Assembly: GCF_001590785.1 (NCBI RefSeq)
Contig: NZ_LTAO01000006.1
Location: 1 to 64,000 of the forward strand
Source of the DNA: Alkalihalobacillus trypoxylicola
GTDB taxonomy: Bacteria; Bacillota; Bacilli; Bacillales; Bacillaceae_D
Direction: 5' to 3'
DNA: 64,000 bases
Shown: in pieces, positions 8,334 to 17,009 of the stretch
How positions within the stretch are numbered: position 1 is the stretch's first letter
How the letters are laid out: the number at the start of each line of letters is the position of its first letter
Notes under the pieces: generated by a model
Told to the model about the DNA's origin: nothing
What the model saw: the letters and a program-made list of their open reading frames with translations, nothing else
Databases searched by the model: none
Made by a program: the position numbers and the translations under genes

Positions 8334-9515
8334 CTACTGATACTTCTTTAAAAAGCTTCCCATTCTTGATATAGCTTCTTCTAACTGCTCCATTGAAGTA
8401 GCATAAGAACACCTTATATGTCCTTCTCCACCTTCTCCAAATACATCTCCAGGAACAACAGCGACTCTCTCTTCATAGAGAAGCTTTTCTGCAAATTCAC
8501 TAGAGGTTAATCCTGTAGAAGCGATAGAAGGAAAGGCATAAAAAGCCCCACCTGGAGTATGACAATGAAGACCAATTTCTGCAAAAGATTTTATAAAATA
8601 ATTCCGACGCTGTTTATAGGATTGTTTCATTCTTTCAATATCATCCATGCCACTCTTCAAAGCCTCCAAAGCTCCATACTGAGCCATTGTTGGTGCACAC
8701 ATCAAGCTATATTGGTGTAGCTTTAGCATAGCATTAAGAATATCAGGGGGAGCTAGAACAAAACCTAAACGCCAGCCAGTCATTGCAAAGGCTTTTGAAA
8801 ATCCCGAAATGAGAATGGTTCGTTCTTTCATATTTGGTAAAGAAGCAAAGCTCACATGCTTATCATCATAGCTCAGCTCTGCATAAATTTCGTCTGAAAA
8901 AACAAGTAAATCATGTTTTTCAACGATTTTGGCTACCTGTTCCAAATCTTTCTTTCCCATTACAGCACCTGTCGGATTATTTGGAAAACTAATGATAATC
9001 GCTTTTGTTTTCTCAGTGATTTTAGACTCTATTTGTTTCGCTGAAACTTTAAAATCATCTTCAATTTTAGTACCTACAGATACAGGTACTCCTCCTGCTA
9101 AGGAGATCAGCGGAGCATAGGAAACAAAGCTCGGCTCTACTACTATAACTTCATCCCCATCGTCTAAAATAGCACGACAACCAATATCGATTGCCTCACT
9201 TGCCCCTACCGTTACTAATATCTCATTCTCTGCATGGTAGGCCACATCAAATCGTTTAAACATATAATTGGCAATTTCTTCTCTTAATTCTAATAACCCA
9301 GCATTGGCGGTGTAAGCAGTAAACCCACGCTCCATCGATGAGATACTTGCTTCTCTTACATTCCACGGAGTTACAAAATCCGGCTCTCCGACACCTAATG
9401 ATATAATATTGTCCATTTTCGAAGCTAAATCAAAGAAACGTCGAATGCCTGATGGCTGAATATTTTCTATTCGTTGAGATAATCTTCTTTTTACATGTGG
9501 TCGAGACGTTGTCAT
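8334..9515 (-). CDS. alaT: Alanine transaminase-type class I/II aminotransferase (AlaT/YugH)
   Basis: A 393-residue PLP-dependent fold-type I aminotransferase. Landmarks: GVGEPDF near 41, TVGASEAID near 105, SFPNNPTG near 175, FSDEIYAEL near 207, the PLP-lysine motif SGFSKAFAMTGWRLGF near 235-250, and the C-terminal HIRCSYA that anchors the substrate carboxylate. It overlaps alaR by 4 bp, the arrangement of B. subtilis alaR-alaT (yugG-yugH), whose product is an alanine transaminase. Specificity rests on this context. A PatA-like role cannot be excluded. Confidence 0.9.
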   Translation of the reverse strand: MTTSRPHVKRRLSQRIENIQPSGIRRFFDLASKMDNIISLGVGEPDFVTPWNVREASISSMERGFTAYTANAGLLELREEIANYMFKRFDVAYHAENEILVTVGASEAIDIGCRAILDDGDEVIVVEPSFVSYAPLISLAGGVPVSVGTKIEDDFKVSAKQIESKITEKTKAIIISFPNNPTGAVMGKKDLEQVAKIVEKHDLLVFSDEIYAELSYDDKHVSFASLPNMKERTILISGFSKAFAMTGWRLGFVLAPPDILNAMLKLHQYSLMCAPTMAQYGALEALKSGMDDIERMKQSYKQRRNYFIKSFAEIGLHCHTPGGAFYAFPSIASTGLTSSEFAEKLLYEERVAVVPGDVFGEGGEGHIRCSYATSMEQLEEAISRMGSFLKKYQ

Positions 9516-10006
9516 GGTGTCACCACAATTCTTCTATCTTCTTCTACTTCTTCAAAAACAACTCCATCATGTTTATATTTTTTTAATTGAAAATGTGTAG
9601 TAGTGGATAGTACTGAATCGATTGAAGACAATTTTTCAGATACAAAGTTTGCAATCTGATGCATGGTATTCCCCTCAATAACCACTTGTAAATCGTAGGC
9701 TCCCGACATGAGATACAAAGCTTTTACCTCAGGAAATCTATATATTCTTTCGGCTACTTCATCAAATCCAACTCCTCTTTTAGGAGCTACCTTTACATCT
9801 ATCATCGCTGTAACCTTTTCGTTAATTTCTACTTTGGTCCAATCAATAACCGTTGAATAATTTAAAATGATTTTTTCTTTTTCTAATTCCTTTAATAGAG
9901 CATCTACTTCAGAGGTTGTTAAATCAACCATTTTAGATAAGGTATTGATATCTATTCTTGCATTTTCTTCCACTATTTGAAGGATTTCAATTTTTTTAGA
10001 GTTCAT
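9512..10006 (-). CDS. alaR: Lrp/AsnC-family regulator AlaR
   Basis: A 164-residue transcription factor. Residues 1-55 form a winged helix-turn-helix (IDINTLSKMVDLTTSEVDAL). About 70-150 form an RAM/AsnC effector domain (VKALYLMSGAYDLQVVIEG). It is the first gene of the alaR-alaT operon (4-bp overlap), where the B. subtilis orthologue activates alanine aminotransferase. It is divergent from the isochorismatase-like gene, 115 bp away, so control of both directions is possible. The C-terminal FEEVEEDRRIVVTP extension lies beyond the RAM fold. Confidence 0.9.
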   Translation of the reverse strand: MNSKKIEILQIVEENARIDINTLSKMVDLTTSEVDALLKELEKEKIILNYSTVIDWTKVEINEKVTAMIDVKVAPKRGVGFDEVAERIYRFPEVKALYLMSGAYDLQVVIEGNTMHQIANFVSEKLSSIDSVLSTTTHFQLKKYKHDGVVFEEVEEDRRIVVTP

Positions 10007-10121
10007 CTATCATTCCGCTCCCTTTCGTTAGCAATCATTTTTATTTGATTCATTTTAACATAATCCGTTCCTACAAATTCATAAATTTAAAAAGTAACAT
10101 GATGTTTTAGTTTTTTTATTA

Positions 10122-10766
10122 ATGGCTATAATTTCTATACATGCTAACATTCGTAAAAAATCATCTCATTTTGTTTTAAAGGAGTTGGAAATCATCGTAA
10201 CAAATTCAGTTCAAGCTCATAAAACAGCCCTTATTATTATAGACATGATTAATGATTTACACTTTGAGCATGGTGAACGTTTACTAAAGCACGCACTTCC
10301 CGTAGCGAAAAATATTGCCGATTTAAAAAAAGTCGCTTACAGGAATCATTTACCAGTAATCTATGTAAACGATAATTATGGTAGATGGCAATCTGATTTT
10401 CGTCATTTAGTAGAACATTGTTTACACAAAGATGTTTTAGGTAAACCGTTAGCCGAGCTTTTAAAACCAGGAGAACATGATTATTTTGTTTTAAAACCAC
10501 AATTCTCTGGATTTTTTGGTACACCTCTAAATATTCTATTAGAGCATTTAGGTATCGATACTCTTATCATAACGGGTGTTGCTGGAAATATGTGTGTGCA
10601 ATTCACAGCAAATGATGCTTATATGAACCATTATCGTATTTTTATTCCTTCAGATTGTGTGGCTTCCAATAGCCAGGAAGAAAATCATGAAGCCCTAAAA
10701 ACGATGGAAAATGTCATTAAAGCTACTATTACACCATCAACCGATAAAAGCTTCCCTTTTTCATAA
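10122..10766 (+). CDS. Isochorismatase-like cysteine hydrolase
   Basis: A 214-residue (or shorter) member of the isochorismatase/nicotinamidase fold. The catalytic triad is visible as Asp in ALIIIDMINDL, Lys in YFVLKPQFSGFFGT, and Cys in GVAGNMCVQFTANDAY. Substrate unknown. The family includes nicotinamidases, isochorismatases and ureidoacrylate-type amidases. Start uncertain: ATG 10122 lacks a clear ribosome binding site. A strong AAAGGAG at about 10178 precedes the conserved domain but has no canonical start codon at good distance, so the first ~20 residues may not be real. Confidence 0.8.
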   Translation: MAIISIHANIRKKSSHFVLKELEIIVTNSVQAHKTALIIIDMINDLHFEHGERLLKHALPVAKNIADLKKVAYRNHLPVIYVNDNYGRWQSDFRHLVEHCLHKDVLGKPLAELLKPGEHDYFVLKPQFSGFFGTPLNILLEHLGIDTLIITGVAGNMCVQFTANDAYMNHYRIFIPSDCVASNSQEENHEALKTMENVIKATITPSTDKSFPFS

Positions 10767-10895
10767 ATCAAAAGAAGATTATAGACTTATAGAAAAATCC
10801 TAGGAGCAGTTAAGTTGCAGCACCACAAGAGAATCCTTCGCTTTTTCAAGGAACTACTTTTGCTTATTTCGTGAAAGTTTCATTTTCTTTAAAAC

Positions 10896-10936
10896 AAATG
10901 ACGAACATTTCCTGTTTTAGGAGTGTCCGTCATTTA
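10896..10936 (-). terminator. Terminator of luxS
   Basis: Long hairpin AAATGACG/CGTCATTT with inner TCCT/AGGA, 24 bp beyond the luxS stop. T/A-rich on both sides. Confidence 0.7.
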
Positions 10937-10959
10937 AATCGTTTGATCAACTATTCTAC

Positions 10960-11433
10960 TTATTCAAAAACTTGTTTTAAAAATTCCCGATCATGCTGTA
11001 GCCAGTACTTCATTAGTTTTTTTGAACCTTCTAAATCATGAAGCTTTGCTTGGCCACATTGTTTTTCTGTCGCTGCAGGGACTTCTTCAATTTCCAATGA
11101 GTATTTCATCGTCTTCTCCAAAATATCAATAATCTCATCTAATGTTGGCTGACCACTCATAATTAAGTAAAAGCCTGTTTGGCAACCCATAGGCGATAAA
11201 TCAATGACATCAAAGTGACTATATTCTTCAGCGAAATGACGAAGATTAAGTGCAAGCAAATGCTCCATAGTATGGATGACATCTGGCTTCATTGATTGTT
11301 TGTTTGGTTGTGAGAAACGAATATCAAATTTATTTACCTGACCATCATTTCCTACTAAATGTGTCCCACAATGTCGAACATATGGGGCTTTTACAATCGT
11401 ATGATCTAATTCAAAGCTTTCAACTGTTGGCAT
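10960..11433 (-). CDS. luxS: S-ribosylhomocysteine lyase
   Basis: Cleaves S-ribosylhomocysteine to homocysteine and DPD, the AI-2 precursor, in the activated methyl cycle. The 157-residue form starts at ATG 11433 ([12 protein letters not shown]), preceded by GGAGTGG. An in-frame GTG 9 bp upstream lacks a proper site. Metal and catalytic residues are visible: HTMEHLL near 54-60, SPMGCQTG near 84, and [11 protein letters not shown] near 122-132. Stands alone as a single gene. Cytosolic homodimer in known cases. Confidence 0.97.
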   Translation of the reverse strand: MPTVESFELDHTIVKAPYVRHCGTHLVGNDGQVNKFDIRFSQPNKQSMKPDVIHTMEHLLALNLRHFAEEYSHFDVIDLSPMGCQTGFYLIMSGQPTLDEIIDILEKTMKYSLEIEEVPAATEKQCGQAKLHDLEGSKKLMKYWLQHDREFLKQVFE

Positions 11434-11510
11434 AACTTCCACTCCATTCTCATCTTTATAAATAAATTACCTATCAGTATACAAAAAAAAAACTAAACTG
11501 TCTAAGCTAC

Positions 11511-11927
11511 TTAAGAACGATTTGTACCAACGCTCTCGATTTTAAGTTCATGTAATTGAGCAAACTGACGGATTCTTCCACTGAAATGCTCTGGCTTAAA
11601 GCGATGAATCCTAATTTGTCCACCTTGCTTTTTTTTAATAAATATGACATGTCTTGTACCAATATCGACAAATTGAATGCTACCTATTTCATCTACATTC
11701 GCCGCTTTTTCAAGCAATTTAAATCGTAAAAATTTGATTTTCACAGAAATTGTCCGTTCTTCTACTACTAAATGATACTCTATCATCATTGCAAATACAT
11801 AAACAAATAAAAGAACAAAAGCAATATATCTAAAATTAGATTCTGATATATATGCATATGGTAATGTTACAATAAACAGTAGTATCCATAAAAATTTTGG
11901 CTCTCTTGTTATATAATGATCTTGCAT
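11511..11927 (-). CDS. Small membrane protein of unknown function
   Basis: A 138-residue protein with two N-terminal membrane helices (about 12-28 and 32-52), then a soluble, basic, beta-rich region (about 58-135) containing HVIFIKKKQGGQIRIHRF. The layout resembles two-helix proteins with a bacterial PH-like domain, but I recognise no family. ATG 11927 is preceded by GAGGGA. It lies downstream of the divergent YihY-type gene and may share its 120-bp promoter region. Confidence 0.6.
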   Translation of the reverse strand: MQDHYITREPKFLWILLFIVTLPYAYISESNFRYIAFVLLFVYVFAMMIEYHLVVEERTISVKIKFLRFKLLEKAANVDEIGSIQFVDIGTRHVIFIKKKQGGQIRIHRFKPEHFSGRIRQFAQLHELKIESVGTNRS

Positions 11928-12047
11928 AGTCCCTCCATAATCCTTTAAATATTATGCTTTAATGGTAACATAATTCTTTATTAAAAGGTTAACGTTCTAA
12001 ACATTTCGGGAATGCTAAAGTTAGAAATAAGAAGGGAACTAACGATT

Positions 12048-12896
12048 ATGCGATATAAAATAGATAAACATTTCTTTATACACCTCTTTAACCAAATAAA
12101 AACGAACCCTATATTAGACTGGTCAGCAACTCTAGCGTACTACTTTATGCTTTCCATTTTTCCTTTACTTATATTTTTAATTGCACTTATACCGTACTTT
12201 CAATTGGACATAAGTCAAATAGAAATGTTTATTAATGACTATCTACCACAGGAGTTAGCAGAAATCATTACTACTGTCGTACTAGATACTATTAGCACAC
12301 AAAGAGGTGGTCTTTTATCTCTAGGAATTATAGCTACACTTTGGTCCGCTTCTAATGGCATAAATGCTTTTATTAGAGCCATCAATCGTTCCTATAATAT
12401 CGAAGAAACTCGAAATTTCCTTAGACAGCGTTTTTTGTCTATGCTCTTAACGTTTGGAATTTTATTTATGATTATTGTCACCTTACTTTTACCTGTTTTC
12501 GGTTCTGCAATTATTCAATTTTTAGATTCCATCCTCTATTTCCCAGAGCAAACCACCGTGCTTCTTAATATGCTTCGTTGGGTTCTAGGAGTCGTATTAA
12601 TCGCTTTACTTCTTCTTTTCTTTTATTGGATTGCACCCAATATTAAAGTAAAGCTAACAGATGTATTAATAGGAACAACCTTCGCAACGATTTCTTGGCA
12701 AATTGTTTCCTACTTATTTTCTTACTATGTTAGTAGCCTTACTGATTTCTCAGCCACTTATGGAAGCTTAGGTGGCGTAATTGTTCTCATGCTTTGGTTT
12801 TTTATTACGGGGATTATTTTAGTGATTGGGGGAGAAATTAACGCCTCTATCTATTACCGTCAATATATTATGGAAGAAGAAAAAGACAATAAATGA
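12048..12896 (+). CDS. YihY/BrkB-family inner membrane protein
   Basis: A polytopic protein of about 282 residues with six predicted helices and the family hallmarks: TLAYYFMLSIFPLLIF in helix 1, LWSASNGINAFIRAINRSY, and the late ATYGSLGGVIVLMLWFFIT followed by GGEINA. It belongs to the YihY/BrkB family, long misnamed ribonuclease BN, whose role is unsettled. ATG 12048 has GAAGGGAA about 9 nt upstream. An in-frame ATG at 12012 would add 12 residues. The stop codon abuts R1 copy D. Confidence 0.88.
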   Translation: MRYKIDKHFFIHLFNQIKTNPILDWSATLAYYFMLSIFPLLIFLIALIPYFQLDISQIEMFINDYLPQELAEIITTVVLDTISTQRGGLLSLGIIATLWSASNGINAFIRAINRSYNIEETRNFLRQRFLSMLLTFGILFMIIVTLLLPVFGSAIIQFLDSILYFPEQTTVLLNMLRWVLGVVLIALLLLFFYWIAPNIKVKLTDVLIGTTFATISWQIVSYLFSYYVSSLTDFSATYGSLGGVIVLMLWFFITGIILVIGGEINASIYYRQYIMEEEKDNK

Positions 12897-12899
12897 GTG

Positions 12900-13118
12900 A
12901 ATTTCATCATTGCTCTATAAATATGTTTTGGATGTTTGTGAACTCACTCGATGATTGTAACGGTAGGTAGTGACTCCCAAAGGATGAGCGCAGTCTGAAG
13001 ATCCATTCTGACGAAGCTCTGCGTAGTCAGAGTTAGCTGAAAACAAGCCCTTGGGAAAGCATCTACCTAAAGTGGAAATCAAACACCTAACCGTTTGGTT
13101 TTTATTAAAAGATAAATG
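12900..13118 (-). repeat. R1 element, copy D
   Basis: Inverted relative to copies A-C. The end AATTTCATCATTGCTC starts 3 bp after the yihY-type stop codon. Core GGTAGGTAGTGACTCCC...GGGAAAGCATCTACCT is complete, and the inner hairpin is nearly perfect. Confidence 0.85.
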
Positions 13119-13312
13119 TTTGTTAATAAACTTGTTGATTGAAACGGTAGGTAGTGACTCCCAAAGGATGAGCGCAGTCTGAAGATCCACTCTGACAAGC
13201 CCTGCGTAGTCGGAGTTAGCTGAAGACAAGCCCTTGGGAAAGCATCTACCTAAAGTGTAAATCAAAAACCAAACCGCTAGGGCTTTATTAAAAGATATGA
13301 ATGATGAAATGG
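13119..13312 (-). repeat. R1 element, copy E (tandem with D)
   Basis: Same orientation as D and directly adjoining it. The D-proximal inverted end is lost, and the outer end AATGATGAAATGG is at 13300-13312. D and E together fill the gap before the HU gene, leaving only about 100 bp for its promoter. Confidence 0.85.
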
Positions 13313-13412
13313 ATTTAAATAGAAATAATATTAATTTTATGTATAAACACAATCAAAGTGGTTATGCTGTTTACCATAATGTTTTTGACTACTATTTTGA
13401 GGAGATGAAAGT

Positions 13413-13685
13413 ATGAATAAAACGGAATTAATTCAAGCCGTAGCGGAGCGTACACAATTATCAAAAAAGGATGCTAGCTTAGCAGTTAATACAGTTTTTG
13501 AATTGATCTCTGAGTCCATGTCAAAAGGAGATTCAGTTCAATTGATTGGATTTGGAAACTTTGAGGTTCGTGAAAGAGCTGCTAGAAAAGGACGCAATCC
13601 ACAAACAGGTGAAGAAATTGACATCGCTGCAACCAAAACACCTGCATTCAAAGCAGGTAAGCAACTAAAAGAAGCCGTCAAATAA
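13413..13685 (+). CDS. hup: HU-family nucleoid protein
   Basis: A 90-residue HU/IHF-family histone-like protein. Begins [20 protein letters not shown]. The DNA-binding beta-arm is seen in [20 protein letters not shown], ending [14 protein letters not shown]. It compacts and bends DNA non-specifically as a dimer. TTTTGAGGAGATGAAAG gives a strong ribosome binding site. The setting (bioY region) is not that of B. subtilis hbs, so it may be a second HU copy. Confidence 0.96.
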   Translation: MNKTELIQAVAERTQLSKKDASLAVNTVFELISESMSKGDSVQLIGFGNFEVRERAARKGRNPQTGEEIDIAATKTPAFKAGKQLKEAVK

Positions 13686-13798
13686 AAAATATTGGTAATG
13701 CCTTAATCTATTATGGTTTTGAATATGTATATATTCATCTAACTACTGTTAGGTTGAATCGTTTTACGATTAGCTTAAAATGAACTTGAGCCAAATAC

Positions 13799-13856
13799 AA
13801 ATCCGAACTATTCATCGAAATTTAGCAATTGATTCGATATAATTCGGATTTTTTTG
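13799..13856 (+). terminator. Terminator of the HU gene
   Basis: AAATCCGAA/TTCGGATTT with inner ATCGAA/TTCGAT pairing, then T7. The 13686-13985 gap holds only this hairpin and A/T-rich sequence. Confidence 0.85.
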
Positions 13857-13985
13857 TTGTATCATCACCTGATTTTTGATGAAAGACGCTTCGATTTTCA
13901 GACTTTTCTTTTAGATGATTTCCCTAGCTGTTTGATTTAAAGTGCCAAATAAAGGGAAGAGCTTCATATAAAGGAGAGTGACTAT

Positions 13986-14204
13986 ATGCATTACGGTGAA
14001 TATGCGATACGTACTTATTATCTTGTTCTTTTTGTGTTTAGTGCCTTAGGAGTTTTATTTATTTTACTACCCTTCTTATTTAATGAAATATTACCAAAGG
14101 TAAAAATGGTGTTTATTATGGTCGGTATCATCATTCTTTTGCTATCCACCATTTTCCTAATTACTTCAGGTTATTGGGGAATAGAGAAGTTGTTTAGTCT
14201 CTAG
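13986..14204 (+). CDS. Small two-helix membrane protein
   Basis: A 72-residue protein with a good site (AAAGGAGAGTG) before ATG 13986. Two hydrophobic helices (about 12-33 and 42-64) are joined by NEILPKVKM, leaving a short C-terminal tail GYWGIEKLFSL. No family recognised. Ribosome binding site, codon pattern and hydrophobic organisation support a real gene. Monocistronic. Confidence 0.6.
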   Translation: MHYGEYAIRTYYLVLFVFSALGVLFILLPFLFNEILPKVKMVFIMVGIIILLLSTIFLITSGYWGIEKLFSL

Positions 14205-14538
14205 GATCTAATGAGTAAAACCTACAGTAGCAGGGACAAAAGAGATGAGGAGCCCAGAAAGCTGTAAGAGGGCTCCCACTATTCTCTTCCAAAAGATACT
14301 CCTCGTACAGAGGAGCTCCAAAATGAACTTTCTTAAAGTAATGATTTTAGCATGGCGACTTCTTCCCCATTAGGTTAGTATTTCGTAGAGAATCAGGACC
14401 TTCCTTTTAATCGTAAGAAGGCAGATTTAGTATTTATCCACCCACCATTACATATTTAACTTATTAAATAATTTAAACTACGTTTTGTCCCGACTTCAAT
14501 CATTAATCACCCTATCGTTAACCTAAAAAAAATAACAG
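14205..14538. other. Intergenic stretch with hairpin and a degraded R3 fragment
   Basis: After the stop there is a GGAGCCC...GGGCTCC hairpin (about 14249-14278) without a convincing T run. At about 14319-14380 the words AACTTTCTTAAAGTAATGATTTTAGCATGGCGACTTC (14323-14359) match the left part of the R3 element of 15.3 kb in degraded form. No gene is seen. Confidence 0.5.
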
Positions 14539-14567
14539 TTGACATTTAACAAACCTTGTCTTAATCT
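14539..14567 (+). promoter_or_regulatory. Sigma-A-type promoter of bioY
   Basis: Perfect -35 TTGACA (14539-14544), 17-bp spacer, -10 TAATCT (14562-14567). The transcript would start inside the adjoining BirA operator. Confidence 0.8.
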
Positions 14568-14568
14568 T

Positions 14569-14601
14569 ATTGTTAACCAAACAAAGAAAAAGGTGAACAA
14601 T
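14569..14601 (+). promoter_or_regulatory. BirA (biotin repressor) operator overlapping the bioY ribosome binding site
   Basis: Half-sites ATTGTTAACC (14569-14578) and GGTGAACAAT (14592-14601) form the BirA palindrome with one mismatch and a 13-bp spacer. The right half includes AAAGGTG, the bioY ribosome binding site, and its last base is followed by A and then the GTG start. Bound biotin-loaded BirA would block transcription right at the promoter exit. Confidence 0.85.
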
Positions 14602-14602
14602 A

Positions 14603-15196
14603 GTGAAATCAAAACAACCTCTTAAAACATACGACCTAGCTATTATCCCAGTATTTGTAGCCTTACTTGCGATAGGTGCAAATGCGACGGCAATGATTGT
14701 AATCGGTGGGGTTCCTATTACCTTTCAAACCTTTATAGCGATTTTAGCTGGTGCGATTTTAGGAAGCAAACGTGGTATTTATGCAATCATCGTTTATATT
14801 TTAGTAGGCTTAATTGGATTTCCCGTGTTTTCTCAATTTCATAGTGGGCTTGGAGTTCTTTTTAGACCCACCTTTGGATTTATTCTCTCTTTTATAGGTG
14901 TTGTCTATATTACTGCTAAAGTCATTGAGAAAAGTAAACAAAAATCATTACTTACTTTTTTAATCGCCTGTTATCTTGGTCTCATCTTTAATTATCTATT
15001 TGGGACTACTTATATGTATTATTCTTATCAATTTTTAGCAGAACTTGATGCTATCACGTATTCAATGGCATGGGGGTGGATGATTGCTCCAGGAATTAAG
15101 GATCTTATATTTACCTTTTTTGCTGCGATTATTGCACAACGATTATATTCGATGGTTTATCGTAAGTCCGCAGAACCGATAAAAGAAGTGGCTTAA
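14603..15196 (+). CDS. bioY: Biotin transporter BioY (ECF S component)
   Basis: A 197-residue membrane protein, the substrate-binding subunit of an ECF-type biotin importer. Helices run through ALLAIGANATAMIVIGGVP, with the BioY hallmarks ITFQTFIAILAGAILGSKRG and LVGLIGFPVFSQFHSGLGVL followed by PTFGFILSF. GTG 14603 is set by AAAGGTG. No biotin synthesis genes or ECF energising subunits (bioM/bioN or ecfAAT) are nearby, so it would rely on shared ECF proteins or act alone. Confidence 0.94.
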   Translation: MKSKQPLKTYDLAIIPVFVALLAIGANATAMIVIGGVPITFQTFIAILAGAILGSKRGIYAIIVYILVGLIGFPVFSQFHSGLGVLFRPTFGFILSFIGVVYITAKVIEKSKQKSLLTFLIACYLGLIFNYLFGTTYMYYSYQFLAELDAITYSMAWGWMIAPGIKDLIFTFFAAIIAQRLYSMVYRKSAEPIKEVA

Positions 15197-15234
15197 GCTC
15201 AAAAAAGAGTCCGGTACAATATCTCACGAATGAA

Positions 15235-15495
15235 TGAATCCAACATTTTAGGTCCCCGCGTGTTCGCTCCCACAAGGCACTTCGCGCCCGGTGGGGTGGC
15301 GCCGAACTAACTTTCTTAAAAGTGGATTTCGGCATGGCCACTTCCTCCCACTGGAGTCTCCGTGCCTTGTGTCCGCTAGCTTACGCCTTCTACCCTTTAA
15401 AAAACCCTCCATTTTTATAATAAGGAGGGTTCATAGTTCGTTCTTGATGTTTGTTTGTATCCATTACACATCATTTCCATTTTCGCAATAGGATT
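15235..15495 (+). repeat. R3+R2 composite element with terminator-like hairpin
   Basis: The R3 part (about 15240-15400) includes AAGTGGATTTCGGCATGGCC, CACTGGAGTCTCCGTGCC and TTGTGTCCGCTAGCTTACGCC. R2 follows: hairpin AACCCTCC/GGAGGGTT (15403-15410 with 15424-15431), then the tail TGTATCCATTACACATCATT. It is the fullest copy in the window. It lies between convergent bioY and yuiF and could end both transcripts. GC content is clearly above the surroundings. Confidence 0.8.
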
Positions 15496-15535
15496 TTCTT
15501 TAAAAGCAACTTAGTACCAGTCTGTTTTAGATTTG

Positions 15536-16879
15536 CTAATACATCATGGCTGCTATCCACCCAAAAATGATTAACGGAATATTAAAATGTAAAAAGGTTG
15601 GCACACAAGTATCCCAAATATGGTTATGCTGACCATCTGCATTTAATCCAGAAGTTGGACCAAGTGTACTATCTGAAGCAGGAGCACCCGCATCGCCGAT
15701 GGCACCTGCTGTTCCTATTAAAACAATGATCGCCATCGGACTAAAACCAACCGCAGTACCTAAAGGGACAAATATGGTTGCGATAATAGGCACAGTTGAA
15801 AAGGCCGATCCAATTCCCAACGTAATGACTAACCCTATTATGATCATAATAAAAGCTGTAACACCTTTACTATCTCCAACTACTAACAGCATATCATTTA
15901 CTAGTGCATCAACCTCTCCAGTTTCTCTTATTACAGCTGCAAAACCAGAAGCACTTATCATGACAAAACCTATAAATGACATCATTTTCATACCATTTGT
16001 TAAGACTGAATCTGCCTCTTTCCATTTCAAGGTCCCTGATAATAAGAGAGTTATAATTCCTGAAAGACCAGCTATGATCATCGAACTTGTTATCGTTTGA
16101 ACATATAGAGTGACTATGATAGCGAGCATCGAAAAACATAAGGATAACGTATCTTGCCTAGACTTTGTTGAAGGATTCTTGTTATTCAAAGATTCCTTTG
16201 CTTCCAGGAGGTCCTTTTCTACATATTTTTTAGGTTTACGATAAGAAATAAATACAGCAAATAATAGACCTATTAACATTCCGACAACAGGTAATACCAT
16301 TGCCTCTGGGACTTGCTCTATTGAAACCTCGACTCCATTCTCATTAATATTTTGAACGACAATATCTTGAAATATATACCCGAACCCATAGGGTAATAGC
16401 ATATAAGGAGCAATTAACCCAAACGTTAAAATGGAAGCGATCGCTCTTCGATCAATTTCTAATTGATTTAAAATTTTTAAAATCGGTGGAATTAATATAG
16501 GGATAAATGCAATGTGTATAGGAATTAAATTTTGAGAAAAACAAGCAATCATTAAAATCATTAAAAAAATAAGTGATTTGGAAAGCTTCTTTCGCTTAGA
16601 ATCACCATTTTTGCCAACGATTCTAATAATAACTTCTACTAGTTTATCAGGTAAACTACCTTGTGAAATGGCTACAGCAAATGCACCTAAAATTGCATAA
16701 TTCAAGGCAATTGCGGCTCCTCCTGCTAGACCGTCTGAGAAAATTTCAATCGTTTCGCTAAAGCTTAATCCACCAAATACCCCACCAACTATTGACCCAA
16801 TAACAAGTGCAATCACTACATGTACTCTTAACAAACTCAATATAAGCATTAGCATTACTGCTAATAAAACGGCATTCAT
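15536..16879 (-). CDS. yuiF: Na+/H+ antiporter-family transporter YuiF
   Basis: A 447-residue polytopic membrane protein (about 11-12 helices) of the Na+/H+ antiporter/ion-transporter superfamily. Conserved stretches are FSQNLIPIHIAFIPILIPP, IGSAFSTVPIIATIFVPLG and AGAIGDAGAPASDSTLGPTSG near the end. It matches YuiF, adjacent to yuiE/pepA in B. subtilis. Its substrate is not established, and relatives include amino-acid/ion carriers. Here the ehu operon and an acetyltransferase separate it from pepA. Confidence 0.9.
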   Translation of the reverse strand: MNAVLLAVMLMLILSLLRVHVVIALVIGSIVGGVFGGLSFSETIEIFSDGLAGGAAIALNYAILGAFAVAISQGSLPDKLVEVIIRIVGKNGDSKRKKLSKSLIFLMILMIACFSQNLIPIHIAFIPILIPPILKILNQLEIDRRAIASILTFGLIAPYMLLPYGFGYIFQDIVVQNINENGVEVSIEQVPEAMVLPVVGMLIGLLFAVFISYRKPKKYVEKDLLEAKESLNNKNPSTKSRQDTLSLCFSMLAIIVTLYVQTITSSMIIAGLSGIITLLLSGTLKWKEADSVLTNGMKMMSFIGFVMISASGFAAVIRETGEVDALVNDMLLVVGDSKGVTAFIMIIIGLVITLGIGSAFSTVPIIATIFVPLGTAVGFSPMAIIVLIGTAGAIGDAGAPASDSTLGPTSGLNADGQHNHIWDTCVPTFLHFNIPLIIFGWIAAMMY

Positions 16880-17009
16880 ACCACAGTTCTCCTTTAACTC
16901 ACTAATGAACTAAATCAAAATACTATACCACACTAACATTAAGCAGCTTCTACTGTCAAATAATTATTTTCGTTCGATAAAGGATTAATGAGTTAAAGCA
17001 TCTAAATAA

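Noticed and set aside
2894-13312. R1 copies as a CRISPR array
   Set aside because: Units are about 230-260 bp, dispersed and in both orientations. No short direct repeats with regular spacers and no cas genes.
12915-13352. Open frame of 145 codons on the minus strand over R1 copies D and E
   Set aside because: The same peptide words appear wherever R1 occurs, in either orientation, so the frame is a by-product of the repeat.
14205-14538. Riboswitch upstream of bioY
   Set aside because: The GGAGCCC/GGGCTCC hairpin is far upstream of a good promoter and BirA operator, so it is outside the bioY transcript.
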